Part shown: in pieces, positions 24,598 to 37,716 of the stretch
How the letters are laid out: every line of letters begins with the position of its first letter
Numbering within the stretch: the first letter of the stretch is position 1
NCBI GenBank assembly: GCA_947044405.1
Contig: CAMRHE010000333.1
Span: forward strand, 1,674,001 to 1,738,000
Reading direction: 5' to 3'
DNA from: Leptodactylus fallax
Taxonomy: Eukaryota; Chordata; Amphibia; Anura; Leptodactylidae
Length of the DNA stretch: 64,000 nucleotides
Translations under genes and position numbers: made by a program
The notes under the pieces: generated by a model
The model's database searches: none
What the model saw: the letters and a program-made list of their open reading frames with translations, nothing else
Told to the model about the DNA's origin: nothing

Positions 24598-25744
24598 CAA
24601 ACACTTTTTTTGCCCCTAATAAAGGGGCATGGCTTCAAGGAAGGCAAGGGTATGGCTTAAAATGTGTCAAACCTGAAAATTGCAACAGAATTTGGTGAGA
24701 AGCTATGCCAACCTATAGGGTTACACTATCTATTATGTATCTTGACATGCCCAGCAAGATGCACCATATTTATGATACAATGTGAAGAGTATGGCACATC
24801 TTTAGACTCCCTGGATTGATTTTTACACTGCCTAAATATTAGATTGGATTAGTAAATCTGCCATAGTGTCTTCACATATATTTGGTTTGACCCCTAGGCA
24901 CCATGTTATAGCACAGTACAGTGTCCCAATGAATTAAAGGTTATCACAACTTTCATATGACTGCTCCATTGCAAATGTCGAGACATCAGGGGAACGCCAG
25001 GCGGCCATTCTCTTTAGGCTTTTGCTGTGAAAGTGCTGAGCGGTTTTATTATTGTATACCATAAAGAAACCATTAACATAACTCTCAGTAATGTTACACT
25101 CACAAAAAAGTGAGCAAGGTTGACTAAAGTAACTCTTATGCCCCAGCCTATATTTGAGTGGTTCCAAATGAAGGGTAATGGGTTTGTCAAGACCACACTT
25201 TGTTTTGTAATGTGTTAAAGGGGTAGGTCACTTTAGTTTAACTTTTACAAACATCATAGAAACAGCACTTTAGGCAATTTACCAATATAAACTGTAGTAA
25301 GACCAGAAGTCGTGGAAGTTTCAGCTTCCCTCTCTAGCACATATTACACATGTATGTTACATAAACATCTATTATTTATGTGATGTAAATATATATGACA
25401 TAACTATATTTCTTACAGGACTGTGGTCTAGATGTAAAACATCTGACTAACACAAATTTATTTATTTCACGTCAACCATAATTATTATACAGGGTTGTAA
25501 AAATAGAGGGAAAATCCATGTCAACAAGCCATAGATGAGAATGTCTACAGAATCTGACCTAAGGGTGCAGTAAAAATATAACTGATGTTTTCGTCGACAA
25601 TTCCTTGATCGCAAAGACAAACAGAGTTATATATTTGTGTGAAATTCTGCATGTCTTTATTCTTTCCCATGCTTCTCTATTGAGAGCAGTGTCCTCTGTC
25701 TCACTGTTTACTGTGTACTGGCTGTGTGTGTGTCTAATGCAGCC
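24598..25744. other. No gene recognised
   Basis: TTAAAGGGGTAGGTCACTTT near 25216 looks like the left end of a TTAA-type MITE whose right end was not found. Confidence 0.45.
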
Positions 25745-25972
25745 AAAATAAGGTGAGGAGGGTCAACCAGTTATATCTCAGGCATTATAAAACGTAGAAA
25801 CATGCTCCTGGTGTCGTATGAAAAAGGAGATTCATATGCAGCTGTGGCTGCTCCCAATCCTGACTGTGATTTCAACTAATGATATCTCTGGAAATATGAC
25901 ATAAAAGCAAATTTCTATGTTTTATAGTATCTGAGAAATAATCACTTGAATTGACCCTCCCACCCTTATTTT
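25745..25972. repeat. Palindromic MITE (AAAATAAGGTGAGGAGGG termini)
   Basis: The left arm AAAATAAGGTGAGGAGGGTC pairs with the right arm (reverse complement AAAATAAGGGTGGGAGGGTC). The arms continue for about 55-60 bp to CTATAAAACATAGAAA-like text. No coding sequence is present. Confidence 0.75.
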
Positions 25973-26224
25973 CCCTGCATTATATACAAGCACCATACAC
26001 AGTGAGAAGCAGGATACAGCTCTCAAGAGAGAAGAAGCGAAAGAATACAGAAATGCAGGATTTCACAGAAAGGAGCCACAATTTGTTAATAAAGTATATT
26101 ACAATATTTATTAATGGCACAAACGCTGCCAGAAATTCAAAAGTTTAGTTATGCTTAAAATAGCATGATATACAATATTCGGAAGTATTATATTTGTTGT
26201 AACCAGGCAAATCTTAGAACAGCC

Positions 26225-27262
26225 AGTGTGAGACCTCTCAAAAATAATCTGGGAGTGGAGTAATGGTGGAGAAGGATGAGGAAAAGGCAGATCTATTAAA
26301 TGCCTTCTACTCTACTGTATTTACCCAGGTAGATCCAATGATAATGTAAATTCTCCATTAAATGTGACCTGTTTAATCAAGGAGGAAGTGCGACTCCGCT
26401 TTCAAAATACTAAAATAGACACCACCAGGCCCAGGTGACATACACACCTTATACCCTTATATGTAATATTTAAGGATTCAGTAATGACTGGGACTTTTCT
26501 ACAGGATTGGCAAATAGCAAATGTGGTGCCAAAAGAAAGCCTGAAAACTATAAACCTGTAAACTTAATCTCTGTTGTGAGAAAATTAATTGAAGGGTTTC
26601 TAAGAGATTCTATCTTGGAGAATCTCATTGATAATAACCTTATTACACAACATTAGCAAGGGTTTATGAGGATCCTGTCAGACTAATCTGATCAGTTTTT
26701 ATGAGGAGGTAAGTTGGGTAATGCAGTAGATGCAGTATATCACAACTTTTCAAAGGCATTTGTTACTGTACTACATGAAATGCAGGTACATAAAAGTACA
26801 ATACTGGGATTATGGGTAAATATGTGTAACTGTGTTAAAAATAGGCAAAAGAGGGTGATAGGGGATGACCTAATTATGATGTACAAATATATAAATGGAC
26901 TGTACAAAGATCTTTCCAATGATCTCTTTATACCAAGGCCTGTAACTGTGACAACACTGTCACAAGTTGTGGTGATGACTAAAAACTTGTATGTGTTCAA
27001 GAGGGGCCTGGATGCCTTTCTTGAAATTAATAATATCATAGAATATAAGAACGAGACATTGTCGGAAAAGGATGTTGATCCAGGGACTTAGCCCAACTGC
27101 CATATTTGGAGTTGGGAAAGAATATTTTTCCTCAGATGGAGGAATTGGGGTCAGCCTCGTAACTGGGGTTTTATTTTGCCTTTACCTGGATCAAATTGGA
27201 GGAGTTATAGGTTGGACTGTCTTTACCCAACCTCATCTACTATGTTACTATGTATGCTGATT
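26225..27262 (+). mobile_element. Decayed CR1-like LINE
   Basis: Broken reverse transcriptase motifs can be read in order: DWQIANVVP near 26510; NYKPVNLISVVRKLIEG near 26550; a NNLI-TQ-QGF box near 26640; GNAVDAVYHNFSKAF near 26715. A jump then leads to the C-terminal region (NDLFIPRP near 26920 and FKRGLDAFLE near 27000), implying loss of most of the palm domain. The 3' end, CTCATCTACTATGTTACTAT, matches the terminus at 19690. Many stops are present. Confidence 0.8.
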
Positions 27263-28328
27263 ATGGGGCAGTTTAGTGTTGATGCTATAGTAAAAGGCTA
27301 GAGAATAAATGAATGGTTCAACAAGAATACAATCTAAGAATTTAAGACAAAAGATTAAATCTGTTATCAAATAGTGTTTATTTATGTTTCTTATACTTTA
27401 ACATTGTAAAGATTTCCAGATGTACTATTCATCTAAAAGGGACCTTAGAAATCCATGTGGACGACCCTACTCAGATAAATGTATCTAGGTAACGGTAACA
27501 AATCTGCAGTGCTTGAATATATTCACATGACCAAACTATAGCTTCTATATAGGATTTAGATTGGCCTCAGGTAGTCTAAAGATGGCCTTACATGTGATTT
27601 CAGATGGCCATTATGATGGTTTGAATAATCTGACCATCACGACTGACAAATAAACTGCCTGATATGGGGGTCAGTTTAGTTTAAAAAAAAAAAAAGTGCA
27701 CTGAGTCTGTGCAAGTTGAGAGATGATCGGCAAAAAACAGCTATTATGCCAAACACTGATATTTTTGGCCAACCACCAGACAAAAAATATTTAACACAAC
27801 TGGTCTTCTTTTGGCAGACAAAAGTCTGTTATTGGTCATGGCATTTACAAAGCTGATGAAAATCTCATGTTTATGATCAACTTAAATCATATTCATTGTA
27901 TATAACATATATGTGGTTTGCATTTATAGCATACAATAGATATCAGGGGTGTCCACTGACTGGTTTCTGTCATGGTTTAGTTTTGACTGGTGAAATATTC
28001 ATGCATGCATGCAGCGCTATTCTTCCTGTCAAATCTGTGACTGGCTACCTCAGCGGGTCATTGCAAAACTTTCCTCTGTATATTCCAAGATAGTCCATAC
28101 ACAGTAAACACGCCGCAGAGACTGGAGATACACACAGCATTTTGTTGCCGATTTTGCTGCAGAGACTTTTTGATTCAAAAGCAAGCGTGGATTTAACAGA
28201 AGGGAAAAGTATATCTGCATGGGAATCTCTGCTGTAAGCAAAAACTAGATGATTTTGGATATTTTTTGTAGCAGTGGGATGCGGGATGTGTGCTACGGAT
28301 GCTCACAGTGGGTCAGAGCTGTGCCATG
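27263..28328. other. No gene recognised
   Basis: Contains an A run near 27683 and otherwise unremarkable AT-rich sequence. Confidence 0.45.
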
Positions 28329-28770
28329 GAGTTTTTTGCAGACTGAAAAAATCAGCTTCAGGAATTAGGAAACTTTTTTTGACATTTTTTTTTTTTTGCA
28401 TGATGTGTTTTTTGTCGTGTTTTCCATTGCGTTTTTTTTTTCTCCAACAGACTGTATGGACCTTGAAACTTCCCTTTAAAAAAAAACACTTATGGTTTTT
28501 GCAAAAACAACGTAAAAAGAACACATCAAAAATTGCGGCAAAAACCACTTTACGTTTTTTTCCGCCTCCCATTGATTTCAATGGGTTTTTCAAGGCGGAA
28601 TCAGCCTGAAGATAGGTCATGTCACTTTTTTCTCCTCTAGCTGAAAAAAATAAGCTAGAGGAAAAAACTGCTACTGATTCCCATTGAAATGAATGTGAGG
28701 CATTTTTTTTGCGGCAGATTCCACCTCAAAATCAGCCTGCAAAAAATTCCGTGTAAACATACCCTTAGCC
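28329..28770. repeat. MITE with GTTTTTTGCAG / GTGTAAACATACCC termini
   Basis: The left arm GAGTTTTTTGCAGACTGAAA and right arm TCAGCCTGCAAAAAATTCCG are inverted; the right end continues GTGTAAACATACCCTTAG. CTGTATGGACCT and GAAACTT are shared with 42227-42490. Long open frames here on both strands are low-complexity Lys/Phe artefacts. Confidence 0.75.
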
Positions 28771-29050
28771 TAACGTAAGACAGGCCCTTCAAAAAAACAG
28801 ATACAATATGGATCTTATACAGACGCATTAGGGGGAATTTATGAATAGTGGTGTTCTGTATGCCAGTCTTAATGTAGCCCTCATCTGGTGCGAGAAGTCC
28901 CTGAATTATTAAGAGGCTGTGAGGCTCCCATTATTAATTCAGACATAACACCCTCCCCCCCCCCGCACAGGACTAAAATCTTAAGGGTTGCTTCACATGT
29001 AGCAGATTTTTCTGCACATATTTCTGTGACTATACCATTCATCTGAAGTA

Positions 29051-30654
29051 CAGTGGGGAAAAAAAAGTATTTAGTCAGCCACCAATTGTGCAAGTTCTCC
29101 CACTTAAACAGAGAGGCTGGCCTGTAGTTTTCATCATAGGTAGACCTCAACTATGAGAGACAAAATGAGAAAACAAATCCAGAAAATAACATTATCTGAT
29201 TTTTTAAGAATTTATTTGCAAATTATGGTGGAAAATAAGTATTTGGCCACCTACAAACAAGCAAGATTTCTGGCTCTCACAGACCTGTAACTTCTTCTTT
29301 AAGAGGCTCCTCTGTCCTCCACTCATTACCTGTAGTAATGGCTCCTGTTTGACATTGTTATCAGTATAAAAGACACCTGTCCATAACCTCAAACAGTCAC
29401 ACTCCAAACTCCACTATGGTGAAGACCAAAGATCTGTGGAAGGACACCAGAAACAAAATTGTAGACCTGCACCAGGATGGGAAGACTGAATCTGCAATAG
29501 GCAAGTAGCTTGGTGTGAAGAAATCAACTGTGGGAGCAATAATTAGAAAATGGAAGACATACAAGACCACTGATAATCTCCCTCGATCAGGGGCTCCACG
29601 CAAGATCTCATCCCGTGGGGTTAAAATAATCACAAGAATGGTGAGCAAAAATCCCAGAACCACACAGGAGGACCTAGTGAATGACCTGCAGAAAGCTGGG
29701 ACTAACGTAACAAAGGCTACCGTCAGTAACACACTACGCCGCCAGGGACTCAGATCCTGCAGTGCCAGACATGTCCCCCTGCTTAAGCCAGTACATATCC
29801 GGGCCCGTCTGAAGTTTGCTAGAGAGCATTTGGATGTTCCAGAAGAGTATTGGGAGAATGTCATTTGGTCAGATGAAACCAAAGTAGAACTGTTTGGTAG
29901 AAACACAACTCGTCGTGTTTGGAGGAAAGTGAATGCTGAGTTGCATCCAAAGAACACCATACCTACTGTGAAGCATGGGGGGGGGCAACATCATGCTTTG
30001 CGGCTGTTTCTCTGCAAAGGGACCAGGACGACTGATCCGTGTACATGAAAGAATGAATGGGGCCATGTATCGTGAGATTTTGAGTGCAAACCTCCTTCCA
30101 TCAGAAAGGGCATTGAAGATGAAACGTGGCTGGGTCTATCAGCATGACAATGATCCCAAGCACACCGCCAGGGCAACAAAGGAGTGGCTTCTTAAGAAGC
30201 ATTTCAAGGTCCTGGAGTGGCCTAGCCAGTCTCCAGATCTCAACCCCATAGAAAACCTTTGGAGGGAGTTGAAAGTCCGTGTTGCCCAGCGACAGCCCCA
30301 AAACATCACTGCTCTAGAGGAGATCTGCATGGAGGAATGGGCCAACATACCAGCAACAGTGTGTGCCAACCTTGTGAAGACTTACAGAAAATGTTTGACC
30401 TCTGTCATTGCCAACAAAGGATATATAACAAAGTATTGAGATGAAATTTTGTTATTGACCAAATACTTATTTTCCTCCATAATTTGCAAATAAATTCTTT
30501 AAAAATCAGACAATGTGATTTTCTGGATTTGTTTTCTCATTTTGTCTCTCATAGTTGAGGTCTACCTATGATGACAATTACAGGCCGGCCTCATCTTTTT
30601 AAGTGGGAGAACTTGCACAATTGGTGGCTGACTAAATACTTTTTCACCCCACTG
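29051..30654 (+). mobile_element. Tc1/mariner element, family 2 copy B, full length, inactive
   Basis: The element is 1604 bp, flanked by TA at 29049-29050 and 30655-30656, with CAGTGGGG/CCCCACTG ends. Inverted repeats of about 200 bp lie at 29051-29250 and roughly 30455-30654. It differs from copy A by a few percent and lacks the LINE insertion. Its flanks (GGGGGAATTTATGAATAGTG at 28831, and TAGTAAATTTATCCCACT ending near 30948) look like the two halves of an older MITE into which it jumped. Confidence 0.95.
29416..30439 (+). pseudogene. Tc1-family transposase, early stop and one-base frameshift
   Basis: The gene starts at ATG 29416. TAG at 29506-29508 (codon 31) stands where copy A has CAG. 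Near 29975-29983 a run of nine G replaces GGGGGTGG of copy A, adding one base and shifting the frame just before the NIMLWGCF motif. That Trp is also changed to Cys in the restored frame. The catalytic Asp in WSDET lies before the shift, and the HDNDPKHT Asp and NPIENLW Glu after it. The normal stop is TGA at 30437-30439. The two CGA codons that became stops in copy A are intact here, so the copies decayed independently. Confidence 0.94.
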
Positions 30655-30948
30655 TATATGAACTTAATGGAGTCTCCAACTGGCGTGAAATGCACCTGGA
30701 TCATTAAGAGGCTCAGCAGTGCACCAAGACTTATATCTATGCCAGTCAGGAGCTGGTGTAGATTTCAGGTATAACTCCCACCAGCCTTCTGGCAACAGTT
30801 ATAGAAAATTTCTCTTTTGCGTAAGGTAGTAAAAACAGGATACAGCAGAAATCTGGCATAAGAAGAGGCCCTGTGCCAAAAATGCACCATATTTACACCC
30901 ATGTATGTCAGAAAACTGGTGGAGATAGATTAGTAAATTTATCCCACT

Positions 30949-33540
30949 GTATTTTAAATCTTCTCAATAGACTTCAATGAATGTTTTCATCTTCATCATG
31001 TATGCCATATTGTTTGTGCCCCATGAATTAACATTAGCTCCGTATTAAGGAAAGAAAACAGATATAATACCAATGACAAAACAGTGAAAGCTAATATTAG
31101 AATATAGTGTACCTGTCTTATTGTAGTTCTGTTGGTTTATGGAACATGATGAGGAAGAAAGGCAACAGTCTATGTATTTGACAAGAAGAAAAGGTGAGAT
31201 GTAGGGCAGAGGCTTTATACACGGGCCATACCCTTGCTCCAAGCAGGAAAGCCGCTGCTCACAGCCAATTCCACATTCATTGCATCACTGACCACAAGTG
31301 AGTCATTTTACATTTCATTAGATTTTTTCTATGCTTGACCACTCGGCTAACAAGCCACTACAGAGCGCTCAATACCTAGCCTACGTCTATGTATGAATAG
31401 CCTTATTCATAGAGGAACACACATGACAGAAGGGATTCAGATTGTCTCTCAGCACAAGACTGAACTTTATTACCTCATATGTCTGCTGACATTTCAAAAC
31501 TGCTCTGAAAGCAGATTTTATACAACAAAAACGAAAAGATGAATATATAACCAAACAGCAATTATATCTGAAAGGATGACATGTTTTCATGTGGCTGACA
31601 GATAATAAAAAGTTAGGGCACAAGTGTATTTTCAATATGTCCCTGCTCAAAAGATCCACCATAATAAGACTTTGGGTGGAGCTCCTTCACATGAGGTCAC
31701 ATAGCCCAAGACCTTGAGCTGAACATGTTGGCACAACACGTAGTTTTTCTGATGATCTTTAGTAAATGAAGGCAAAAAGACAATGAATTGACAAATGTAG
31801 AGCCATGCGTATAAGGACCGGACCTGAACAATGTAATATATGATATGAGCTTCATCACCCATGCCCTTTAGATTCTGTGGCAAAATGGAAATAGAATTTT
31901 ATTTAATAAAAAGAAAAAAAAAGAAAATGCACTTTTATAAGCTGTGCAGTTATAAGCTACGAAGTCAAGGGGTGGGCTCCCAGTACATGTGCAGTGTACT
32001 GATGAAGCCCGGAGCTAGTACAGAGGCACTGAGCATGTGCCGAAGTAGAAACAACAGCGCATGTTCTTGAGATAACATACTCTGTCCTCAAGGACATTAA
32101 TCTGGATTGAACAGTTTACACATTGACACCAAAGATCGTTGAGTCACCATGTGACATCTTTACTAATGCAAGTGAAGTTGCATTGTGACCCTGAGGGTGC
32201 TGCAACTGCAACTTCTACTCACAAAACAAATCCAGCAGTGCTTTTTTGTGACAAGAGGTTGCAGCACACTCAGGGTCACAATGCGACTCCAATCACTTAT
32301 ATTGGGAGTTAGGGCCAAAGTCACAGTGTAGAACTAGCCTTAAACATGGCCAAATTGGATCTGAAGAGTCTCCACCCCTTGTCATTTCTGCAGAGTAAAA
32401 AGCAAAAGGTGTGCACAGTGACTAAAATGTACTTTTGACAATATCGTCTTTCCACTTTGCTAAATAAGGACACCTTTAGAAAGTTTATTATCTAATCCAG
32501 CCGCTAGTAGTGGCGACTTGGAGTGGATAATCTTTCTGTTAGATTCCCTTTAAAATGGAGGTATAACTTGTTTTAAGAGGTAGATCAGTTTGCTTCCATA
32601 AACAATAGTAGACCCATGCCATTGTATAATTCATGAATACAGAAGTGCTAAATGAACAGCTATGATAATTTGCTTTACAATGACAGCCGGTACATAGATA
32701 GCATAGGTGCCCTGCATATCTCCATAGTGTGCAGTGTCAGTCAAGTTGGCGCTTTCTGCACTTGTAAATTACAAATTATCCACATATAACAGGTTTATTT
32801 AACATATTCCACTGCTAACTGTGTTGTATGAGAGTGAAAATTACTCATCTAGTGGCAAGAACAACATAGTGTAGTTATTTCCCTGCATTTTTTTGATATG
32901 TAAAAGACCCTGGCTTACATTGTGCAGGTCCTGGGTCCGTGGCAGAAGGGATGTGTGTGGTCCGTGATTCCCTGGACCCATTCACTTTCTTAAGTAAGCC
33001 TGGGCCACAAAATGAACAGGTGTAGGACTTATCCTTAATTTCGGTTTGGACCCATGGCCCAAAACACGAGCCCTTGATAATACATGGGTTTTTGTATGGA
33101 GCCATTACAATTTAATGGGCCAGTGTGCCAGCCATGAACACATCTAGCAACAATGACAATGCACATGTTCGTGCGTATGGAGCCTTACATTGCAATTCTG
33201 AACCCGAAACATTAGATACATAATATCAGCGCGCCATGTCATGTAGCTAAATGTCCTTAAATATACTTTCTCCGTCAGTGGTTTATTTTTCCTGTTTGCT
33301 CTCCATCCATTGATTGATAGGCCCATTAACCACCTAAAGTACCTAACAGATTTTTCTCAAGTGCTTTGCTTAAATATTTACACATAAATGTGAGGCATAC
33401 AGATGGCCTTACAAGGTGGTGATTTATTGTTCAACGTTTTCTCAATGCAAACACTGAGTCAAAAGGCCTTACTCTGGAATGTCTTCATTATAAAGGGTTT
33501 CTATAGCATAAATGAGAACAGATTAAAATCATAGAGCTAG
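30949..33540. other. Intron sequence, mostly unassigned
   Basis: Holds the 32177 hairpin. A stretch near 32900-33130 with repeated GGACCCA/TGGGCC words is probably MITE debris. No coding signal. Confidence 0.45.
32177..32287. repeat. Hairpin palindrome, 30-bp arms
   Basis: 32177-32206 and 32258-32287 pair over 28 of 30 positions (core TTGTGACCCTGAG and GTGCTGCAAC), with a 51-nt loop. Probably the core of a MITE. Confidence 0.8.
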
Positions 33541-34096
33541 TTTCAAGGGAACCAAATCTTTATGTTAAACTTATTTTTAATAATTTTTTTGATAATTCCT
33601 TCTTAATTTTCACTATCTATGTCACTGTCTATATTTAAAAAAAAGTATTATATCCAGCAATTTTCACTCTGGCCCCTAAGTCTAATAATAGACTGACATT
33701 TGCCAATTCTATGGGGGTGTTCTTTGCAGCAGTAACCTGATGAACATCAAAGATAAGATAGGATTATAAATGGATGATAACATCACTGACCCATCATTGC
33801 ATTCACTACTGACAATAGCTTACTCACATCTCCTCCCTGAACAAAGCATTTCTAGAAAACTCTTCCATAGACCCCAGTGAGTTGTCTCCAGTCCATTGCT
33901 GCTTATGGCCAGGAGATCACTGTAAAGCATATCACTATATTGTTAACAGAGCAGAGAAGAAGTTCAGGCAAGATGGCAGCCTTCATATTCATGTAGAAAA
34001 AATAAAATTAAAAAATCTACAACCAGAAAATAAAAATAGATTAGAAAAAAGTGATGTATTTTAATAACTAAAAAATGGTAATACATTCCCTTTAAA
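33541..34096 (+). repeat. Interspersed repeat Y, copy 2
   Basis: The termini TTTCAAGGGAA and TTCCCTTTAAA are imperfect inverted repeats of 11 bp, so this looks like a complete MITE-like element. The tail around 33990-34060 is A-rich (AAAATAAAATTAAAAA). A related A-rich tail with CAAGATGGCTGCC occurs near 60900-60980. Confidence 0.65.
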
Positions 34097-35011
34097 GATC
34101 ATGTTATAGCTTTACCCTGTATACTTACATTATAAATGGCTAAAAATGGTGTAGCTATAAGTATCACAGTTGCAACCTGTCAATGAAATTAGGGGGTGCT
34201 ACTTCATCATAAGGGCAACTAAATACTGCTACAATGCTGAGAAACATTTCCCCTAACAAAATAACTATAGAGATGTAGCAGTAATATGTTAAACACAGCA
34301 TGTACCGCAAGTGTTTAGAGGTTAGTAAATGTATGTGCTCTGCCTCACTAGCAGATCTCCTCTTACCTTTATCCTTCCACCTCACCTCCCCAGATGGACA
34401 GGACTAAAGGTAAAAGTAAGCCTTTGCGCTTCGCGAGTTACCACCTGATCCATGTCCCGCCACCCATGTGCTCCATTATTCGGCCTGCTAATACTGTTCA
34501 GTATCACAGACACTGGCGTATATACAGCCAGCCTGTATGTGTAAGTTATATTAAAATCTAGACAGATAGTAAGCAAAAATCAAGAAAATACATAATACAT
34601 GGATGCTAAGCCTCTGGAGACAGGTCATTTATCCTCAAAACATAAAAAGCAAAAAAAAGGCAGCTTCTAACATTTTAAAGACCCAACCACCTAAAACCTT
34701 CATCTAGATACATGGCTAGATAGATAGATAGCATTACGGATACATTCTCTAATAAGCGTTAATACCTCAGTAATACAGCAAATAATGGAACGTTTTCAAC
34801 AACTTTTTCCGTACCCAAGAGGGGTCATCTGTCCTCATCAGATTAATATACACCAGCTGCAATAAGCAACTTTAGAAAATGTCCACTTTCTTCAAGGGCC
34901 AAACAAACAGTAAACAATTGTTCCTCCCAAACAGATTTGTATATAACTCACATATAGTAATGAATTAAAGTCCATGTGAAGTTCTAAACATCAAACCCCA
35001 CGCTCATGTTT

Positions 35012-35230
35012 CAGGCTACGTTCACATCTGTAGTGGAGTCTCTCGGACAAAAAAGTCCTGAAAGCCAAAGTTTTTCATCCGGTCCACCCGAACACCTGAC
35101 GGACCTCATTATAGTCAATGGTGTCCCTCAGCATCTGTTGGTGTCTGTCACTTGACAGACCTCTTTTTCGTTCTTCTGGTCCTGTGGCAAACCAGAAGAA
35201 TGGAAGCTGTGGCACAGATGTGATTGTAGG
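35012..35230. repeat. MITE of the GTTCACATCTG family
   Basis: Starts CAGGCTACGTTCACATCTG, with internal GACAGACC and AACCAGAAGAATGGA, and ends CACAGATGTGATTGTAGG. Confidence 0.72.
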
Positions 35231-35587
35231 TCTGGGCCAAGACCTTTTCTATCACATTAATAGATGTCTATAGTCCTGTAATGAATCCATATGAATATAC
35301 ATCCTTTTAAGAACACATAAGTCTGGAGTTTAGGACTTATCACTACTGTATACTGTATATGTCATATAAAGTCTGTGTCAGTATGAATATAATTTCAGTA
35401 CCCTGCAGTTGGCTGAAAATATTGTACTATGATGTACTATTGATATGAATTCTATCACACGGTGAATTGGGGGATTAACTGTAGGTGGCATAGTGAGCTA
35501 TCACTTGCTTATTAAGACTGACAAGTATTCTTTGCACCAAAGGAGAAGGCGGCTGTACTTTGTCTTTTCACATCTTAAGTTAACAAA

Positions 35588-35866
35588 GTGAAACTCAGTT
35601 TTTTCATTCAGTTTTTACTGCATTTTTCAATGAGTTTTTCTTCGCCTATGAAATATGTAGGGAAAATTCTTGCGATTCCAAAGCTAAGAATAATATGTTT
35701 TTGAAAACTCCGCTTTTATGCAGCTCTTTTTCCCCTACAATGTGTGGATGACATTAATGAAATCTCATTCACTTTGCTGGTACTGTAAAATGCAGCATTT
35801 TTTTTTCTGCTGCATTTCTGCAACAGCCATAAACGCTTCTTTTCTGAAATGTGGGGCCTTAGCCAA
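35588..35866. repeat. GGCTAAGGCCCC-family MITE, left end degraded
   Basis: The right end AAATGTGGGGCCTTAGCC is clear; CACTTTGCTGGTACTGTAAA is shared with other copies. Confidence 0.7.
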
Positions 35867-37333
35867 ACACTGTAAGAGCTTATACAGACAATCAATGTTC
35901 ACATCCATGCGCTGTCCAAGTGTATAGCCAACACACCTGTTTTCACGGATCCCTCATACATCTGAGTGTATGGAGAGGTTAGTGAAAATGCACAAAAATA
36001 GGGCATGACCTACAACAGTGCAATGGACCGTCAAAGCAGTGGTCATGTAAATAGCCCCCATTCACTTAAACTGAATCTAATGCTGCCGTGTGATGATCGT
36101 TAAAAAAAAAATGGACATCACACGGCCATTATTCACGGTCATGGGAATAGGTTTGACGATTTTCTTATGAAGTCATAGATGAAGTACTCAGTGTGCCATG
36201 GAATTATTGTAAGGATGTCGACCCTTACATGAAAGTCATATAACACAAACCACAACCAGTTACCTGGTGGATTAAACTTCCAATTCAATGAGATCCTTGT
36301 CTTGGATTTTTTGCAACGATGATTCTTCTCCGGTGAATATGATTTCTGGCTGCTTTCAGGGGGCAGAGGATGTCCCTTACACAACCCTTTCTTTTTGTTG
36401 AATAAACCCATACAAATCTGTCCAGCCTTGTTAAAATGAACAAACACCCACTTTAGCGTGTTCAGCTGCCATAATATACTTTTGCAATTGTTTCAAGGTG
36501 GAAAGACAAATTGCACAGGGAGATGGTTCCACTGACTGGGCGAGCTTGCAGACCAGACACAAGGACGCCATGCCTCATACTCTCCCCCTAGTACTTCCTC
36601 TTCTCTGACTGTGTTTCCATTGTCCATGAGAGAGAGACTGCTGGAGCAATCTGGATCAGAGAGAGCCCTATGCCGGGTAAATGTGCCTGAGGTGCCGACC
36701 CCGGCACAGGTCCTGGGGGTTGCTTGACCCCTGCCTTACAGCATGACAAGGAGCTGGTAAGACTGGCTTTCTTCAGAAACTCTGCACTCACTGAAAAACC
36801 AGGACAAATATAATGCTTATTTCTCAGGTATGATATTACGCAGAGCAGAGTTAAGGGGGAGTGGGGTGCTGACTGCATAGACACACAGACACAAACACAA
36901 CTGGTCATGGTGTATGATAAAGAGAAATCTACAGAAAAATACTGTATATCATAAAAGAATTGGTGATCTAGATGTCTGTCACCCAACTAAAAGAGTCACC
37001 TGCTGTTATCCTATAAACTAGAGGTAAGACAATAATAAGCCAGATTCTGCCTCAATATCATATAGACATAAAACAGACGTAAAAAAATGATGTATACTCA
37101 CTTTCCTGTGAGTGCTGAAGCAGTATGGACTATGTTTTGGTTATCTGACTTCACCAGGCTGACCCCTTAACCTGATCTGATTTCTAGGGGCTTGGTTACT
37201 GGACTTTGCCAGAGATAAGTTGTTATTGCCAACACTTGGTTGTACCAGAGGTGTTATGGTTCTCCACTATGATGCCCATATGACATATCTATACACTCTA
37301 AAGGACATACTGACAAAGGTGAAAAACACCCAT

Positions 37334-37716
37334 AAAGCGTACCTCCAGTTATAAACAACTTTTCTTACATGAATAGTACATTTATAATAGTGAATATAAG
37401 AAACTTTGTAATATATCTTATTAAAAAGATCTGTTTCCTTTACTGTTGCTGTTTTTCTGCTCCTTATCCTTACATAAGATTCACTAGCAGTGTTAAGAGC
37501 ACAGAACAGTAGAGTGTAACTGTAGCAATTATTTGAGTTTGTTCTCTAGCAGACTCTTCCTCCTCGCCCTCCCCTCTTCATAGATTAATATGTAAAAAGT
37601 AACTCAACCTGAAAAGTGGAGAAGAAAATTTCATTAATAAGATATATTACAAAGTTTCATATATTAACCTGAACCATTCATGTGTGCAAAGTTGTTTATA
37701 ACTGGAGGTACGCTTC
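37334..37716. repeat. Palindromic MITE, ends AAGCGTACCTCCAGTTATAA
   Basis: Inverted ends match over 28 of 29 bp (AAGCGTACCTCCAGTTATAA, then ACAACTTT). Second-layer arms ATATCTTATTAA and TTAATAAGATATATT are also inverted. Confidence 0.85.

Larger units (their letters stand above)
28831..30948. repeat. Older MITE split by Tc1 copy B
   Basis: GGGGGAATTTATGAATAGTG begins the left half (28831-29050) and TAGTAAATTTATCCCAC ends the right half (30657-30948). TCATTAAGAGGCTCAGC in the right half parallels TTATTAAGAGGCTGTGAGG in the left half, consistent with palindromic arms. Confidence 0.6.
34097..37333. other. Intron sequence with scattered MITEs
   Basis: Apart from the MITEs at 35012 and 35588, a TTCACA-type fragment runs from about 35890 to 36140. 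A minus-strand frame at 36588-36986 (132 codons) shows no domain and no good splice sites. Confidence 0.45.

Noticed and set aside
28274..28620. Overlapping Lys/Phe-rich open frames on both strands
   Set aside because: They come from A/T homopolymers in a palindromic MITE; the related MITE at 42227 gives similar junk.
29397..29960. 187-codon minus-strand open frame
   Set aside because: Antisense shadow of the Tc1 copy B transposase.
36588..36986. 132-codon minus-strand frame considered as an extra PDLIM exon
   Set aside because: No similarity to PDLIM linker sequence, no convincing splice sites, and low-complexity Val/Cys and Ser stretches.
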